DNA of 64,000 nucleotides from Streptoverticillium olivoreticuli subsp. olivoreticuli (GTDB taxonomy: Bacteria > Actinomycetota > Actinomycetes > Streptomycetales > Streptomycetaceae). Each line of letters starts with the position of its first letter. Positions within the stretch are counted from its first letter, which is position 1. The stretch spans positions 7,777,501 through 7,841,500 of the forward strand of contig NZ_CP031455.1 of the NCBI RefSeq assembly GCF_003391135.1. The letters run 5' to 3'. Positions 8,502-17,597 of the stretch are shown piece by piece. The notes beneath the pieces were generated by a model. That model was not told the DNA's origin and searched no databases. It worked only from the letters and a program-made list of their open reading frames with translations. The position numbers and the translations under genes were made by a program.

Positions 8502-9638
8502 ATGGTCACCACCACCGTCACCCAGGACGTACGTCCCACTCGTCGACAGCGAATATCGGGAGTGATGACGCCCGCCGAGTGGCGCCGCATGGGTGGTATG
8601 GCCGCCTTCATCCTGGCTCTGCATGTCATCGGCTGGTTCGTCCTCATCGCCATCGTCGCCCCCGAGCACTACAGCGTCGGCACCAAGTCCTTCGGCATCG
8701 GCATCGGCGTCACCGCCTACACCCTCGGCATGCGGCACGCCTTCGACGCCGACCACATCGCGGCGATCGACAACACCACCCGCAAGCTGATGCACGAGGG
8801 CAAGCGGCCGCTGTCGGTGGGCTTCTGGTTCTCGCTCGGCCACTCCAGCGTCGTCTTCGCGCTGGCCTTCCTGCTCTCGCTCGGCGTCAAGGCCCTGGCC
8901 GGTCCCGTGCAGGACGACAATTCCCAGCTCCACCAGATCACCGGGTGGATCGGCACCACCGTCTCCGGTGTGTTCCTCTACGCGATCGCGATCGTCAACG
9001 TCGTGATCCTCGCCGGCATCTGGAAGGTCTTCCGGGGGATGCGGGCCGGTCACTTCGACGAGGCGGCGCTGGAGGAGCAGCTCAACAACCGCGGCTTCAT
9101 GAACCGCCTGCTGGGCCGGGTGATGAAGTCCATCACCAAGCCGTGGCAGATGTACCCCCTGGGCCTGCTGTTCGGTCTCGGCTTCGACACCGCCACCGAG
9201 GTCGCGCTGCTCGTCCTGGCCGGCTCCGGCGCCGCGTCCGGCCTGCCCTGGTACGCGATCCTCTGCCTGCCCGTCCTCTTCGCGGCGGGCATGTCCCTGC
9301 TGGACACCATCGACGGCTCGTTCATGAACTTCGCCTACGGCTGGGCCTTCTCCAAGCCGGTGCGCAAGGTCTACTACAACCTCACCATCACCGGCCTGTC
9401 CGTCGCCGTCGCCCTCCTCATCGGCACCGTCGAACTGCTGGGCCTGATCGCCGACAAGCTCGATCTGCACGGGGCGTTCTGGGACTGGGTCGGCGGGCTC
9501 GACCTCAACGTCGTGGGCTTCGTCATCGTCGGGCTGTTCTTCGCCACGTGGATCATCGCCCTGGCGATCTGGAAATTCGCCCGCATCGAGGAAAAATGGA
9601 CTGCCAACGTCAAGCCCGCCGAGGTGACGTCCGACTAG
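8502..9638 (+). CDS. Nickel/cobalt transporter, NicT/HoxN family
   Basis: This 378-aa polytopic membrane protein of the NiCoT family imports Ni2+ and/or Co2+. The diagnostic H-X4-DH signature is visible in TM2 (His79, Asp84, His85 within RHAFDADHIAA). The second family motif LGHSSVVF and the third GFDTATEVALL also match. About eight hydrophobic segments are present and the loop between the halves is basic. The ATG at 8502 follows GGAAGGGG. Ni would serve urease, NiSOD or hydrogenase, and Co would serve B12; the gene stands alone so the choice cannot be made. Confidence 0.9.
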   Translation: MVTTTVTQDVRPTRRQRISGVMTPAEWRRMGGMAAFILALHVIGWFVLIAIVAPEHYSVGTKSFGIGIGVTAYTLGMRHAFDADHIAAIDNTTRKLMHEGKRPLSVGFWFSLGHSSVVFALAFLLSLGVKALAGPVQDDNSQLHQITGWIGTTVSGVFLYAIAIVNVVILAGIWKVFRGMRAGHFDEAALEEQLNNRGFMNRLLGRVMKSITKPWQMYPLGLLFGLGFDTATEVALLVLAGSGAASGLPWYAILCLPVLFAAGMSLLDTIDGSFMNFAYGWAFSKPVRKVYYNLTITGLSVAVALLIGTVELLGLIADKLDLHGAFWDWVGGLDLNVVGFVIVGLFFATWIIALAIWKFARIEEKWTANVKPAEVTSD

Positions 9639-9660
9639 CGGCCCGGTGAGGGCGGCGGAA

Positions 9661-10743
9661 TCATGCGTGCCGCGGTGCGCCGCCGCTCGTCCTCCGCACC
9701 CGGTGGTTGCCGAAGTCCGCGATGTACAGACCGCCGACGTCATCGAGCGCGATTCCGAGCGGTTGGTCGAACGTGGCCAGAAGGGCGGGTCCGCCGTCGC
9801 CGCCGTACCCCTTGGCCCCACCGCCGGCCACCGTGGTGATGATCCCGTCCGCGGTGACCTTCCGCACCCGCTCATTGCCGTAATCGGTGAGGTAGAGGTT
9901 GCCGTCGTCGTCGACCACCACACATTGCGGCAGGTCGAGGGCGGCCGCGGTGGCAGGTCCCCCGTCACCGCCGAACCCGATGGTGCCGTCGCCGGCGACC
10001 GTGGTGATGATTCCGTCCGGGCCCACCTTCCGTACCCGGTAGTTGTACCGGTCCGCGATGTAGAGGTTGCCGATGCCGTCCACCGCCACGGCGTGGGGGA
10101 AGTGCAGTGAGGCGGCGATGGCGGGGCCTCCGTCACCACTGAAACCGTCGGAGCCGTTACCGGCCACGGTGACGATGACGCCGTCCGGTCCCACCTTCCG
10201 CACCCGGTGGTTGTAGTCGTCGGCGATGTAGAGGTTACCGGCGCCGTCGGCCACCATGGCGTGGGGGAAGTTCAGCGAGGCGGTGGTCGCGGGCCCTCCG
10301 TCACCGCCGAACCCGGCGGTGCCGTCGCCGGCGACCGTGACGATGATGCCGTCCGGTCCCACCTTCCGCACCCGCTGATTGGAGCGGTCGGCGATGTAGA
10401 GGTTGCCCTTGCGGTCCACTGCCACACCGGCGGGATCCTTGAGGCTCGCCGCGGTGGCGGGTCCGCCGTCGCCGCCGTATCCCTTGGTGCCGTCACCGGC
10501 CACGGTGGTGATGATGCCGTCCGGGCCCACCCTCCGCACCCGGTGGTTCTGATAGTCGGCGATGTAGAGGGAGCCGGAGGCATCGAGCGCCACGCCGTAG
10601 GGACACCGAAGACCGGCCGCGGTGGCGGGCCCGCCGTCGCCACCGAACCCGGCGGTCCCGATCCCCGCCACGGTGGTGATGGTGCCGCCGAACAGTGGCG
10701 CTGTCGGCTCCGCGATTCCGTCGTTCGTTGTTGCCACGTCCAT
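9661..10743 (-). CDS. NHL-repeat beta-propeller protein (six repeats)
   Basis: A 360-aa protein made almost wholly of six NHL repeats, each with the pattern TVAGxGxxGFGGDGGPA followed by GVAVDxxGNLYIAD and NHRVRKV. Six blades should close one beta-propeller. No signal peptide is visible: it starts MDVATTNDG. The start is set by an AGAGGTG ribosome site. It is the shortest of three consecutive NHL genes and lacks the C-terminal domains of its two neighbours; its repeats also form a distinct subgroup (GFGGDGG rather than GYISDGG). The role is unknown; such propellers usually bind protein or glycan ligands. Confidence 0.85.
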   Translation of the reverse strand: MDVATTNDGIAEPTAPLFGGTITTVAGIGTAGFGGDGGPATAAGLRCPYGVALDASGSLYIADYQNHRVRRVGPDGIITTVAGDGTKGYGGDGGPATAASLKDPAGVAVDRKGNLYIADRSNQRVRKVGPDGIIVTVAGDGTAGFGGDGGPATTASLNFPHAMVADGAGNLYIADDYNHRVRKVGPDGVIVTVAGNGSDGFSGDGGPAIAASLHFPHAVAVDGIGNLYIADRYNYRVRKVGPDGIITTVAGDGTIGFGGDGGPATAAALDLPQCVVVDDDGNLYLTDYGNERVRKVTADGIITTVAGGGAKGYGGDGGPALLATFDQPLGIALDDVGGLYIADFGNHRVRRTSGGAPRHA

Positions 10744-10773
10744 GTAACACCTCTTCGTCGGATGGCTGACGTG

Positions 10774-10819
10774 CACGCGGGTCCCGTCCGGCTCGGGTGG
10801 GCCGGACGGGACCCGCGTG
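10774..10819 (-). terminator. Terminator hairpin between NHL genes
   Basis: A 19-bp perfect stem with an 8-nt loop lies 50 nt after the stop of the first 768-aa NHL gene and upstream of the 360-aa NHL gene, so the latter has its own promoter. Confidence 0.8.
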
Positions 10820-10869
10820 GATCGCCGCTGAGTCGCGGGCACGAAGTTCGCGCCCGCGGCTCGGACGGC

Positions 10870-13176
10870 TCAGAGGACTCGGGCGCTCAGTGGCACAGGT
10901 GCGAGGCGGCCGATGGTGGCGCGGCCGTCGCCGGGCTGTGTGCCGGGCTTCGCGTCGGGCAGGGCGCGGATGACGAGGGTGTGGATGAGGGCTGTTTTGT
11001 CGGTGGTTCCGGTGTTGAGGTGCGGGTTGGAGCGGATGACGAGTGTCTTTCCGCCGTTCTCCAGCCGGGTGTCGAGATTCCCCGTGACGTACGGCTTGGT
11101 GCTGTAGTAGCCGTACGAGGCGGCGCCCGTGAACTCGAAGCCTGTCGGGGCGGTGATGCGTTGCTCGATGGTGCCGGGGTTGACGGGCTGGTTGTTGAGC
11201 GAGCGGAGTTCCAGGTTGAACTTGGTGGTCTGGCCGGGGGCCGCCGCGGGTACCGATGCCTGGGTCACACGCAGGGCGGTTTCGTCCTGGGCGGTGTCGG
11301 TGACCTTGCCGGAGATCTGGACGGGGGTGTGGCGGCCGATGCTGGCCGAGCCGTTGTCGAACTGTCCGGGGATGGCGTCGGGGCGGGCCTGGACGGGGAT
11401 CGTGTAGATCACCGAGCCGGCGTCGCTGGTGGTGGTGTTGACGTGTGGGTTGGCGCTGATGATCAGGGTCCGGCCGTCGTCCTCGATCCGGTGGTCGAGG
11501 TTTCCGGAGACGATGCCGTGGATGGTCTCGTAGTACGCGTATGTGGGCTGCCCGACGAAGACGAAGCCGGTCGGGGCGGTGAAGCGCTGGGTGATGGTGC
11601 CTGGGTTGACCGGCTGTCCGGTGGCTGAGGTGTATCGCAGGTTGAAGGTGGTCCGCTGGCCCGGGGCGACCTCGGGGACGGTGTCCTGGTAGATCGTCAG
11701 CTCCGTCTCGTCCGCTACGGGAGCGGGTACGACGACCGTGACGGGCAGGGTGAAGGTGTTGTCCTTGAGGTTGAGGTCGCCGCTGTAGTGGATCTCCAGC
11801 GTGGACTCGTACGTGCCCGGGGGCGTGGTGTCGGGTGCGCTGACCCGGAAGACTCCGTCCAACGTAGCCTGGTAGGGCTGGAGTTGTTGTCCGGTGAAGG
11901 TGCGGGTGAGTCGTCGTCCTGTGGTGCCGGGGCCGCCGAGCAGGCCGTCGGCGAGGGTGAGGACGACGGTCACGTGCTGTCCGTCGGCCGAGTTGGGTCC
12001 GCGGTTGGCGATGCGGGCGCCGAGGTCGAACTCCTGGCCGCGCTGGACCCGGTACGGGCTGACGACCTCTCCGTACAGGTCGGCGGCCGGTGGGAGCGGC
12101 GGGGTCATCTTGGCCACGCGCGTGACGCCGCGGACCCGATGGTTGCTGTAGTCGGCGATGTACAGGTTCCCGGCCCGGTCAAGCGCCACCCCAGTGGGGG
12201 TGTAGAGGCGTGTGCCCGCGGCGGGGCCGCCGTCGTCCACGTATCCGGCGGTACCGTTGCCCGCGACCGTGGTGATGGTGCCGTCCGAAGCGACCTTGCG
12301 GATTCGTTGGCCCGAGTGCTCCCCGATGTACAGGCTGCCTGCCTCGTCCACCGCCAGGCCCCAGGGGTAGTGGATCCGGGTGGCGACGGCGGGTCCGCCG
12401 TCGGAGATGTATCCGGCGGTGCCGTTGCCTGCGACGGTGGTGATGATGCCGCTGGGTGTGACCTTGCGGACCCGGTGGTTGCTGCTGTCCGATATGTACA
12501 GACTTCCTTCGGCGTCCACAGCCAGCCCCAAGGGGCCGTAGAGTCGGGTGGCGATCGCCGGGCCGCCATCGGAGACGTATCCGGCCTGCCCGTTGCCTGC
12601 GACGGTGGTGATGATGCCGCTGGGTGTGACCTTGCGGATCCGGTGATTGCCGAAGTCCGCGATGTACAGGTTTCCGCCGGGATCCAAGGCCACCGCGTAT
12701 GGGCTGTTGAGCGGGGTGGCGGTGGCGGGTCCGCCGTCGGAGATGTACCCGGCGGTGCCGTTGCCCGCGATGGTGGTGATGATGCCGCTACGTGTGACCT
12801 TGCGGACCCGGTGGTTCGCCCGGTCGGCGATGTACAGGTTGCCGTCCTTGTCCACGGCGACGCCATCAGGGGCATTGAGCGGGGTGGCGGTGGCGGGTCC
12901 GCCGTCGGAGATGTATCCGGCGGTGCCGTTGCCCGCGACCGTGGTGATGATGCCGTTCGGCGCCACCTTGCGAACTCGGTGGTTGAACCGGTCGGCGATG
13001 TACAGGTTGCCGTCCTTGTCCACGGCGACCCCGATGGGGCTGTTGAGCTTGGTCAGCGCACCCGGACCGCCGTCGGAGACGAATCCGGCCGCGCCGTTGC
13101 CCGCCACTGTGGCGATGGCGCCTTCGGCGAGGCCCGCGGGCTGCGGGCCGGTTCCGGTGCTGGATGTGGTTGCCAT
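10870..13176 (-). CDS. NHL propeller plus repeated beta-sandwich domains (copy 1)
   Basis: A 768-aa protein. Residues about 18-350 hold six NHL repeats of the type TTVAGNGTAGYISDGG, forming one propeller. A CARDB-like domain follows (about 365-490, YRVQRGQEFDLGARI). Two tandem beta-sandwich domains of about 130 residues come next, both with a PVNPGTIxQR and APTGFxF core, and the protein ends in SARVL. There is no signal peptide (it starts MATTSSTG). The gene is a tandem duplicate of its upstream neighbour, with near-identical C-terminal halves and more divergent propeller blades. Beta-sandwich repeats like these are common on exported adhesins, yet no export signal is seen, so location is uncertain. 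Confidence 0.85.
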   Translation of the reverse strand: MATTSSTGTGPQPAGLAEGAIATVAGNGAAGFVSDGGPGALTKLNSPIGVAVDKDGNLYIADRFNHRVRKVAPNGIITTVAGNGTAGYISDGGPATATPLNAPDGVAVDKDGNLYIADRANHRVRKVTRSGIITTIAGNGTAGYISDGGPATATPLNSPYAVALDPGGNLYIADFGNHRIRKVTPSGIITTVAGNGQAGYVSDGGPAIATRLYGPLGLAVDAEGSLYISDSSNHRVRKVTPSGIITTVAGNGTAGYISDGGPAVATRIHYPWGLAVDEAGSLYIGEHSGQRIRKVASDGTITTVAGNGTAGYVDDGGPAAGTRLYTPTGVALDRAGNLYIADYSNHRVRGVTRVAKMTPPLPPAADLYGEVVSPYRVQRGQEFDLGARIANRGPNSADGQHVTVVLTLADGLLGGPGTTGRRLTRTFTGQQLQPYQATLDGVFRVSAPDTTPPGTYESTLEIHYSGDLNLKDNTFTLPVTVVVPAPVADETELTIYQDTVPEVAPGQRTTFNLRYTSATGQPVNPGTITQRFTAPTGFVFVGQPTYAYYETIHGIVSGNLDHRIEDDGRTLIISANPHVNTTTSDAGSVIYTIPVQARPDAIPGQFDNGSASIGRHTPVQISGKVTDTAQDETALRVTQASVPAAAPGQTTKFNLELRSLNNQPVNPGTIEQRITAPTGFEFTGAASYGYYSTKPYVTGNLDTRLENGGKTLVIRSNPHLNTGTTDKTALIHTLVIRALPDAKPGTQPGDGRATIGRLAPVPLSARVL

Positions 13177-13198
13177 GAGTTGGTGCTCCTGTCTCTGG

Positions 13199-15505
13199 TC
13201 AGAGGACTCGGGCGCTCAGTGGCACAGGTGCGAGGCGGCCGATCGCGGCGCGGCCGTCGCCGGGCTGTGTGCCGGGCTTCGCGTCGGGCAGGGCTCGAAT
13301 GACGAGGGTGTGGATGAGGGCTGTTTTGTCGGTGGTTCCGGTGTTGAGGTGCGGGTTGGAGCGGATGACGAGTGTCTTTCCGCCGTCCTCGAGCGAGGCG
13401 TCGAGGTTTCCGGTGACGTACGGCTTGACGTTGTAGTAGCCGTACGAGGCGGCGCCGGTGAAGGCGAAGCCCGTCGGGGCGGTGATGCGCTGCTCGATGG
13501 TGCCGGGGTTGACCGGCTGGTTGTTGAGCGAGCGGATCTCCAGGTTGAACTTGGTGGTCTGGCCCGGTGCGGCCTGGGGAACCGATACCTGGACCACGTG
13601 CAGCGCGGTTTCGTCCTGGGCGGTGCCGGTGACCTTGCCGGAGATCTGGACGGGGGTGTGGCGGCCGATGCTGGCCGAACCGTTGTCGTACCGTCCGGGC
13701 GTGGCGTCGGGCAGGACCTGGACCGGGATCGTGTAGATCACCGAACCGGCATCGGTCGTCGTGGTGTTGACGTGCGGATTGGCCGTGATGATCAGGGTCC
13801 GGCCACTGTCCTCGAACCGGTGGTCGAGGTTTCCGGAGACGATGCCGTGGACGGTCTCGTAGTACGCGTACGTGGGCTGACCGGTGAAGACGAAGCCCGT
13901 CGGGGCGGTGAAGCGCTGGGTGATCGTGCCCGGGTTCACCGGCTGCCCGGTGGGCGATGCGTACCGCACGGTGAAGGTGGCCCGCTGGCCCGGTGCGACC
14001 TCGGGGACCGTGTCCTGGTAGATCGTCAGCGCGGTCTCGTCCGCTACGGGGGTGGGTGCGACGACCGTGACGGGGAGGGTGAAGGTGTTGTCCTTGAGGT
14101 TGAGGTCGCCGCTGTAGTGGATCTCCAGCGTGGACTCGTACGTGCCCGGCGGTGTGCTGTCGGGTGCGCTGACCCGGAAGACTCCGTCCAACGTGCCTTG
14201 GTAGGGCAGTAGTTGTTGTCCGGTGAAGGTGCGGGTGAGTCGTCGTCCTGTGGCGCCGGGGCCGCCGACCAGCCCGTCGGCCAAGGTCAGGACGACGGTC
14301 ACGTGCTGTCCGTCGGCTGTGTTCGGGCCGCGGTTGGCGATGCGGGCGCCTAGGTCGAACTCCTGGCCGCGCTGGACCCGGTACGGGCTGACGACCTCCC
14401 CGTACAGGTCGGCGGCCGGCGGGAGCGGTGGGGTCATCTTGGCCACGCGTGTCACGCCGCGGACGCGGTGGTTGTTGTAGTCGGCGATGTACAGGTTCCC
14501 GGCCCGGTCCAGGGCCAGGCCTTGAGGGAAGTAGATCCGGGTGGTCGCGGCGGGTCCGCCGTCGTCCACGTATCCGGCGGTGCCGTTGCCCGCGACGGTG
14601 GTGATGATGCCGTCCGGGTCGACCCTCCGGATGCGGTGGTTGTCCTGGTCGGAGATGTACAGGTTGCCGCCCTCGTCCAACGTCACCCTCCGGGGGGAAC
14701 TGAGCCGGGTGGTGACCGCGGGTCCGCCGTCGGAGATGTATCCGGCGGTGCCGTTGCCCGCGAAGGTCGTGATGATGCCGCTGGGTGTGACCTTGCGGAC
14801 CCGGTGATTGCCCACGTCGGCGATGTAGAGGTTGCCCTCGCGGTCGAAGGTCAGTCCGTCCGGGCAGTAGAGCCTGGTGGCGATGGCGGGTCCGCCGTCG
14901 GAGATGTATCCGGCGGTGCCGTTGCCTGCCACAGTGGTGATGATGCCGCTCCGGTTCACCCTCCGGACGCGGTGACCGGACCACTCGCTGATGTAGAGGT
15001 TGCCCTCGCGGTCCAGGCCCACGCCGTGCGGGTGGTGGAGGGGGGTGGCGATGGCGGGTCCGCCGTCGGATACGTATCCGGCTTGTCCGTTGCCTGCGAC
15101 GGTGGTGATGATGCCGCTGGGTGTGACCTTGCGGACCCGGTGGTTGTAGAGATCCGCGATGTAGAGGTTGCCCGCGTCGTCGATCACCACGTCCACGGGC
15201 GCGTTGAGCCGGGTGGCGACGGCGGGTCCGCCGTCGGACATGTACCCGGCCTCGCCGTTGCCTGCGACGGTGGTGATGATGCCGCTGGGAGATACCTTGC
15301 GGACCCGGTGGTTGAGCCGGTCGGCGATGTACAGGTTCCCCGCCTTGTCCACCGCCAGGCCCTCGGGGTAGTGGAGATTGGTCAGCGCGCCCGGCCCGCC
15401 GTCGGAGACGTACCCCGCCGCGCCGGTGCCCGCCACTGTGGCGATGGCGCCTTCGGCGAGGCCCGCGGGCTGCGGGCCGATTCCGGTGCTGGATGTGGTT
15501 GCCAT
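13199..15505 (-). CDS. NHL propeller plus repeated beta-sandwich domains (copy 2)
   Basis: A 768-aa tandem paralogue of the gene at 10870, identical in length and layout: six NHL blades (about 18-350), a CARDB-like domain, then two PVNPGTI/APTGF domains and SARVL at the end. Differences concentrate in the propeller: blade-by-blade changes include GEAGYMSDGG and TTFAGNG forms. The C-terminal half is almost unchanged. That suggests the propeller is the variable, ligand-facing part (inference). The 22-nt spacer before the downstream copy repeats the leader of this gene, as expected of a unit duplication. No signal peptide. Confidence 0.85.
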   Translation of the reverse strand: MATTSSTGIGPQPAGLAEGAIATVAGTGAAGYVSDGGPGALTNLHYPEGLAVDKAGNLYIADRLNHRVRKVSPSGIITTVAGNGEAGYMSDGGPAVATRLNAPVDVVIDDAGNLYIADLYNHRVRKVTPSGIITTVAGNGQAGYVSDGGPAIATPLHHPHGVGLDREGNLYISEWSGHRVRRVNRSGIITTVAGNGTAGYISDGGPAIATRLYCPDGLTFDREGNLYIADVGNHRVRKVTPSGIITTFAGNGTAGYISDGGPAVTTRLSSPRRVTLDEGGNLYISDQDNHRIRRVDPDGIITTVAGNGTAGYVDDGGPAATTRIYFPQGLALDRAGNLYIADYNNHRVRGVTRVAKMTPPLPPAADLYGEVVSPYRVQRGQEFDLGARIANRGPNTADGQHVTVVLTLADGLVGGPGATGRRLTRTFTGQQLLPYQGTLDGVFRVSAPDSTPPGTYESTLEIHYSGDLNLKDNTFTLPVTVVAPTPVADETALTIYQDTVPEVAPGQRATFTVRYASPTGQPVNPGTITQRFTAPTGFVFTGQPTYAYYETVHGIVSGNLDHRFEDSGRTLIITANPHVNTTTTDAGSVIYTIPVQVLPDATPGRYDNGSASIGRHTPVQISGKVTGTAQDETALHVVQVSVPQAAPGQTTKFNLEIRSLNNQPVNPGTIEQRITAPTGFAFTGAASYGYYNVKPYVTGNLDASLEDGGKTLVIRSNPHLNTGTTDKTALIHTLVIRALPDAKPGTQPGDGRAAIGRLAPVPLSARVL

Positions 15506-15683
15506 GAGTTGGTGCTCCTGTCTCTGGTCGGAGAACTGGGGCGCTCAGAGGTGGTGGGACCTGACGGCCGAAGGCGGTCTGTGGGTCGTGCGGTTGTCGG
15601 CCGCCGCCGGAGCGCTGTCTTCCGCGCTCCCGGCCGCGCCCTTGTCCGCGACCGCCACCGCGGGCCGCGCTGCCGAGGCGTCA

Positions 15684-16850
15684 TCACCACTCCCTCGGGA
15701 TGTCGGACGGCCTGGACGCCAGGCCGAGAAGCCAGCCGCAGGCGGCCGCGCAGCGCCGGGCCGCCCTTCCGTCGCCGTAGGGATTGCGCTGCGGGTACGG
15801 GCCATTCGTCGTGCCCGACAGCGCGCCCTCGCGTACGAATTCCTTTTCCGCCGCCGCCACGATCTCCGACTCCTGGGTGCCGACGAGCCGGGCGAGACCG
15901 GAATTGATTCCTTCGGTTCGCTCGGTGTTGTCACGGGTCACCAGAACCGGAATGCCGAAGGCGGCGGCCTCCTCCTGAATTCCGCCCGAGTCCGTGATGG
16001 CCAGAACGGAGCGGGCGAGCAGCCGTGCGAAGGCGTCGTACGGAATGGGGCCCGGCAGTTGCACATTGGGGCGGTCGTGCAAGGATTCCTCGATCGTGGT
16101 ACGGACCAAAGGGTTCATGTGCGCCGCCACCACGAAGGTGACTTCCGGGTATTGGTGGCTGAGACTCGCCACTGCCCGGCCGATGCGCCGGATGGGGGCT
16201 CCCCAGTTCTCCCGGCGGTGCGCGGTCACCAGAACCAGCGGAGCGGATTTCTCGATTCGACGCAGAAGCGGATCGCCATCGGCGGGCGGGCGCCGGCTCG
16301 CGGCGACGACCGCGTCGATCACGGTGTTGCCGGTCACCAGGATCCGCTCGGCCGCGACCCCTTCGGCGACCAGATTCCGGTGAGCGGCACGGGTGGGCGC
16401 CAGATGGAGATCGCTCACCTCGGTGATCATGCGGCGGTTCGCCTCCTCGGGGAACGGGTTGCGCAGGTCCCCGGAGCGCAGCCCCGCCTCCACGTGCACC
16501 ACGGGGATCGAGGAGTAGAACCCGGCCATGGCCCCGGCCAGGGCGGAGGCGGTGTCGCCCTGGACGACGACCGCGTGGGCCGCGGGCGCGCGCAGCCTTT
16601 CGCCCAGTCGGCTCAGCAGCCCGGCCGTCAGCTCGGTGACCGAATCCGCACCGGGTGGTGCCGTCAACTCCACCTGTGCGCGCAGCCCGAAGCAGGAGAG
16701 GGTGTCCCGGACGACCTCGCCGTGCTGGCCGGTGGCGATGAGAACCGGCTCCGCCCAGCTGCGTCGATTCAATTCCCGCACGACCGGGGCGAGTTTGATG
16801 GCCTCGGGGCGAGTGCCCACGACAATGACAATGCGTTGTCTGCCGTTCAA
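15684..16850 (-). CDS. wecB: UDP-N-acetylglucosamine 2-epimerase (non-hydrolysing)
   Basis: A 388-aa cytoplasmic enzyme that interconverts UDP-GlcNAc and UDP-ManNAc for surface polysaccharide synthesis. Motifs seen are VGTRPEAIKLAPVV at the N-terminus, GDTASALAGA, HVEAGLRSGD, PFPEEANRR, HRRENWG and SDSGGIQEEA-like ITDSGGIQEEA; length matches the family. The start is set at TTG 16850 with GGAGAG ahead of it. An earlier frame contains a TTA codon and poor third-position GC, so it was rejected. It stands divergent from a membrane glycosyltransferase, so both may serve one exopolysaccharide (inference). Confidence 0.88.
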   Translation of the reverse strand: MNGRQRIVIVVGTRPEAIKLAPVVRELNRRSWAEPVLIATGQHGEVVRDTLSCFGLRAQVELTAPPGADSVTELTAGLLSRLGERLRAPAAHAVVVQGDTASALAGAMAGFYSSIPVVHVEAGLRSGDLRNPFPEEANRRMITEVSDLHLAPTRAAHRNLVAEGVAAERILVTGNTVIDAVVAASRRPPADGDPLLRRIEKSAPLVLVTAHRRENWGAPIRRIGRAVASLSHQYPEVTFVVAAHMNPLVRTTIEESLHDRPNVQLPGPIPYDAFARLLARSVLAITDSGGIQEEAAAFGIPVLVTRDNTERTEGINSGLARLVGTQESEIVAAAEKEFVREGALSGTTNGPYPQRNPYGDGRAARRCAAACGWLLGLASRPSDIPREW

Positions 16851-17303
16851 CGTTCCATGCTCTCCGTCCGTCGCGCGGGGAATCGGGCCGCCGTCAAGAT
16901 GACGTAAACGCAAAGAATGGTGGCGCACGGAACTACCGTCGCTGAGCAGTACGGAAGATCGCGTGAAGGCGCGGAAGTTGAAATAGGTACCTACTGCTCC
17001 AGGCATTGGAGTGCGGCCCGCCGATGAAACTAACTCCCGGTGTGCGCTCCGTGCAACGGGCCCGATTCGGCATGGTTGGCCTGATCCGGGCAGCGTTCAT
17101 AATCGTTGGGCGGGAAATCCTTGGTATGCCTGAAGGGATGGGCAGCCGGATGCATCCGGGTCGGCGCGAAACCGCCTTCCGTCGCCCCGTTCAAGCCGCA
17201 GCGGGGTCTGGTCACCGGCCGTTTCCTGAGCGAGAGTGGTCGGGCTCTCCTCTCCCCTCGCGCACAGGATGCGCTCATTGCTGCCCGGAGGTGCCTCCGC
17301 GCT
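16851..17303. other. Divergent promoter region, locally AT-richer
   Basis: This 453-base spacer separates wecB (minus) from the small membrane protein and glycosyltransferase (plus). The stretch about 16890-17130 is clearly richer in A/T than its surroundings and lacks coding bias, as expected for regulatory DNA. No clear palindrome or standard promoter pair could be fixed by eye. Confidence 0.4.
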
Positions 17304-17597
17304 ATGTACACGGGATTCACCTGGCCGCTGGTCGGCGGCATGGCGGCGGCCCGTGTCGGGGGAGGTGTGGCATCCGGTCGCGGGGCCCTGCTGGCGACGA
17401 TCGGTGTGGCGGTGCTGCCCGTGGGTTTCGTTCTGGGGCGGGAGATACAGCGTCGCCTGACCGGACGGGAATGGGTGGAACCGGCCCCGGAACGAGGAAT
17501 CGGCCAACCGGTGGTGCCCGCCCGTCGATATCCGGACCCCATCATTCCGGTGGGGTCGGCCTCATGGAGACGCCAGAAGTGGGAGATCCGCCAGTGA
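17304..17597 (+). CDS. Small membrane protein coupled to glycosyltransferase
   Basis: A predicted 97-aa protein with one or two hydrophobic segments (GFTWPLVGGMAAARVGGG and GALLATIGVAVLPVGFVLG, about residues 4-50). A basic and Pro-rich cytoplasmic tail follows. Its TGA overlaps the GTG of the glycosyltransferase by 4 nt, a sign of translational coupling. A GGAGG site lies 12 nt before the chosen ATG, a little far, so the start is uncertain. No family is recognised. It may be an accessory subunit of the synthase (inference). Confidence 0.55.
   Translation: MYTGFTWPLVGGMAAARVGGGVASGRGALLATIGVAVLPVGFVLGREIQRRLTGREWVEPAPERGIGQPVVPARRYPDPIIPVGSASWRRQKWEIRQ

Larger units (their letters stand above)
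10870..15548. repeat. Tandem direct duplication, unit about 2,329 bp, with a scar
   Basis: Unit 1 covers 10870-13198 and unit 2 covers 13199-15527, each a 768-codon NHL gene plus the same short leader (GAGTTGGTGCTCCTGTCTCT). Right after unit 2, 15528-15548 matches the 3' end of the gene (13199-13219) at 18 of 21 positions, but the stop codon is changed. This looks like the remnant of a further copy or the recombination junction. Confidence 0.8.

Noticed and set aside
12100..13150. Periodic DNA repeats of about 160 bp, considered as CRISPR or satellite
   Set aside because: The repeats are coding NHL blades of 54 residues in frame and vary at third positions; spacers are absent.
15545..15683. 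A 46-codon stretch with strong third-position GC after wecB (ends AVRSHHL)
   Set aside because: It has no ATG, GTG or TTG start in frame downstream of the wecB end. It may be a decayed gene end but cannot be called.
15382..15684. A frame starting with TGATG overlap at the wecB stop
   Set aside because: The overlap is attractive, but the product is Arg/Pro/Ser low complexity and runs antiphase into the NHL gene.
17106..17303. Longer start for the small membrane protein
   Set aside because: The extra 66 residues have poor codon bias and no ribosome site at the far start.
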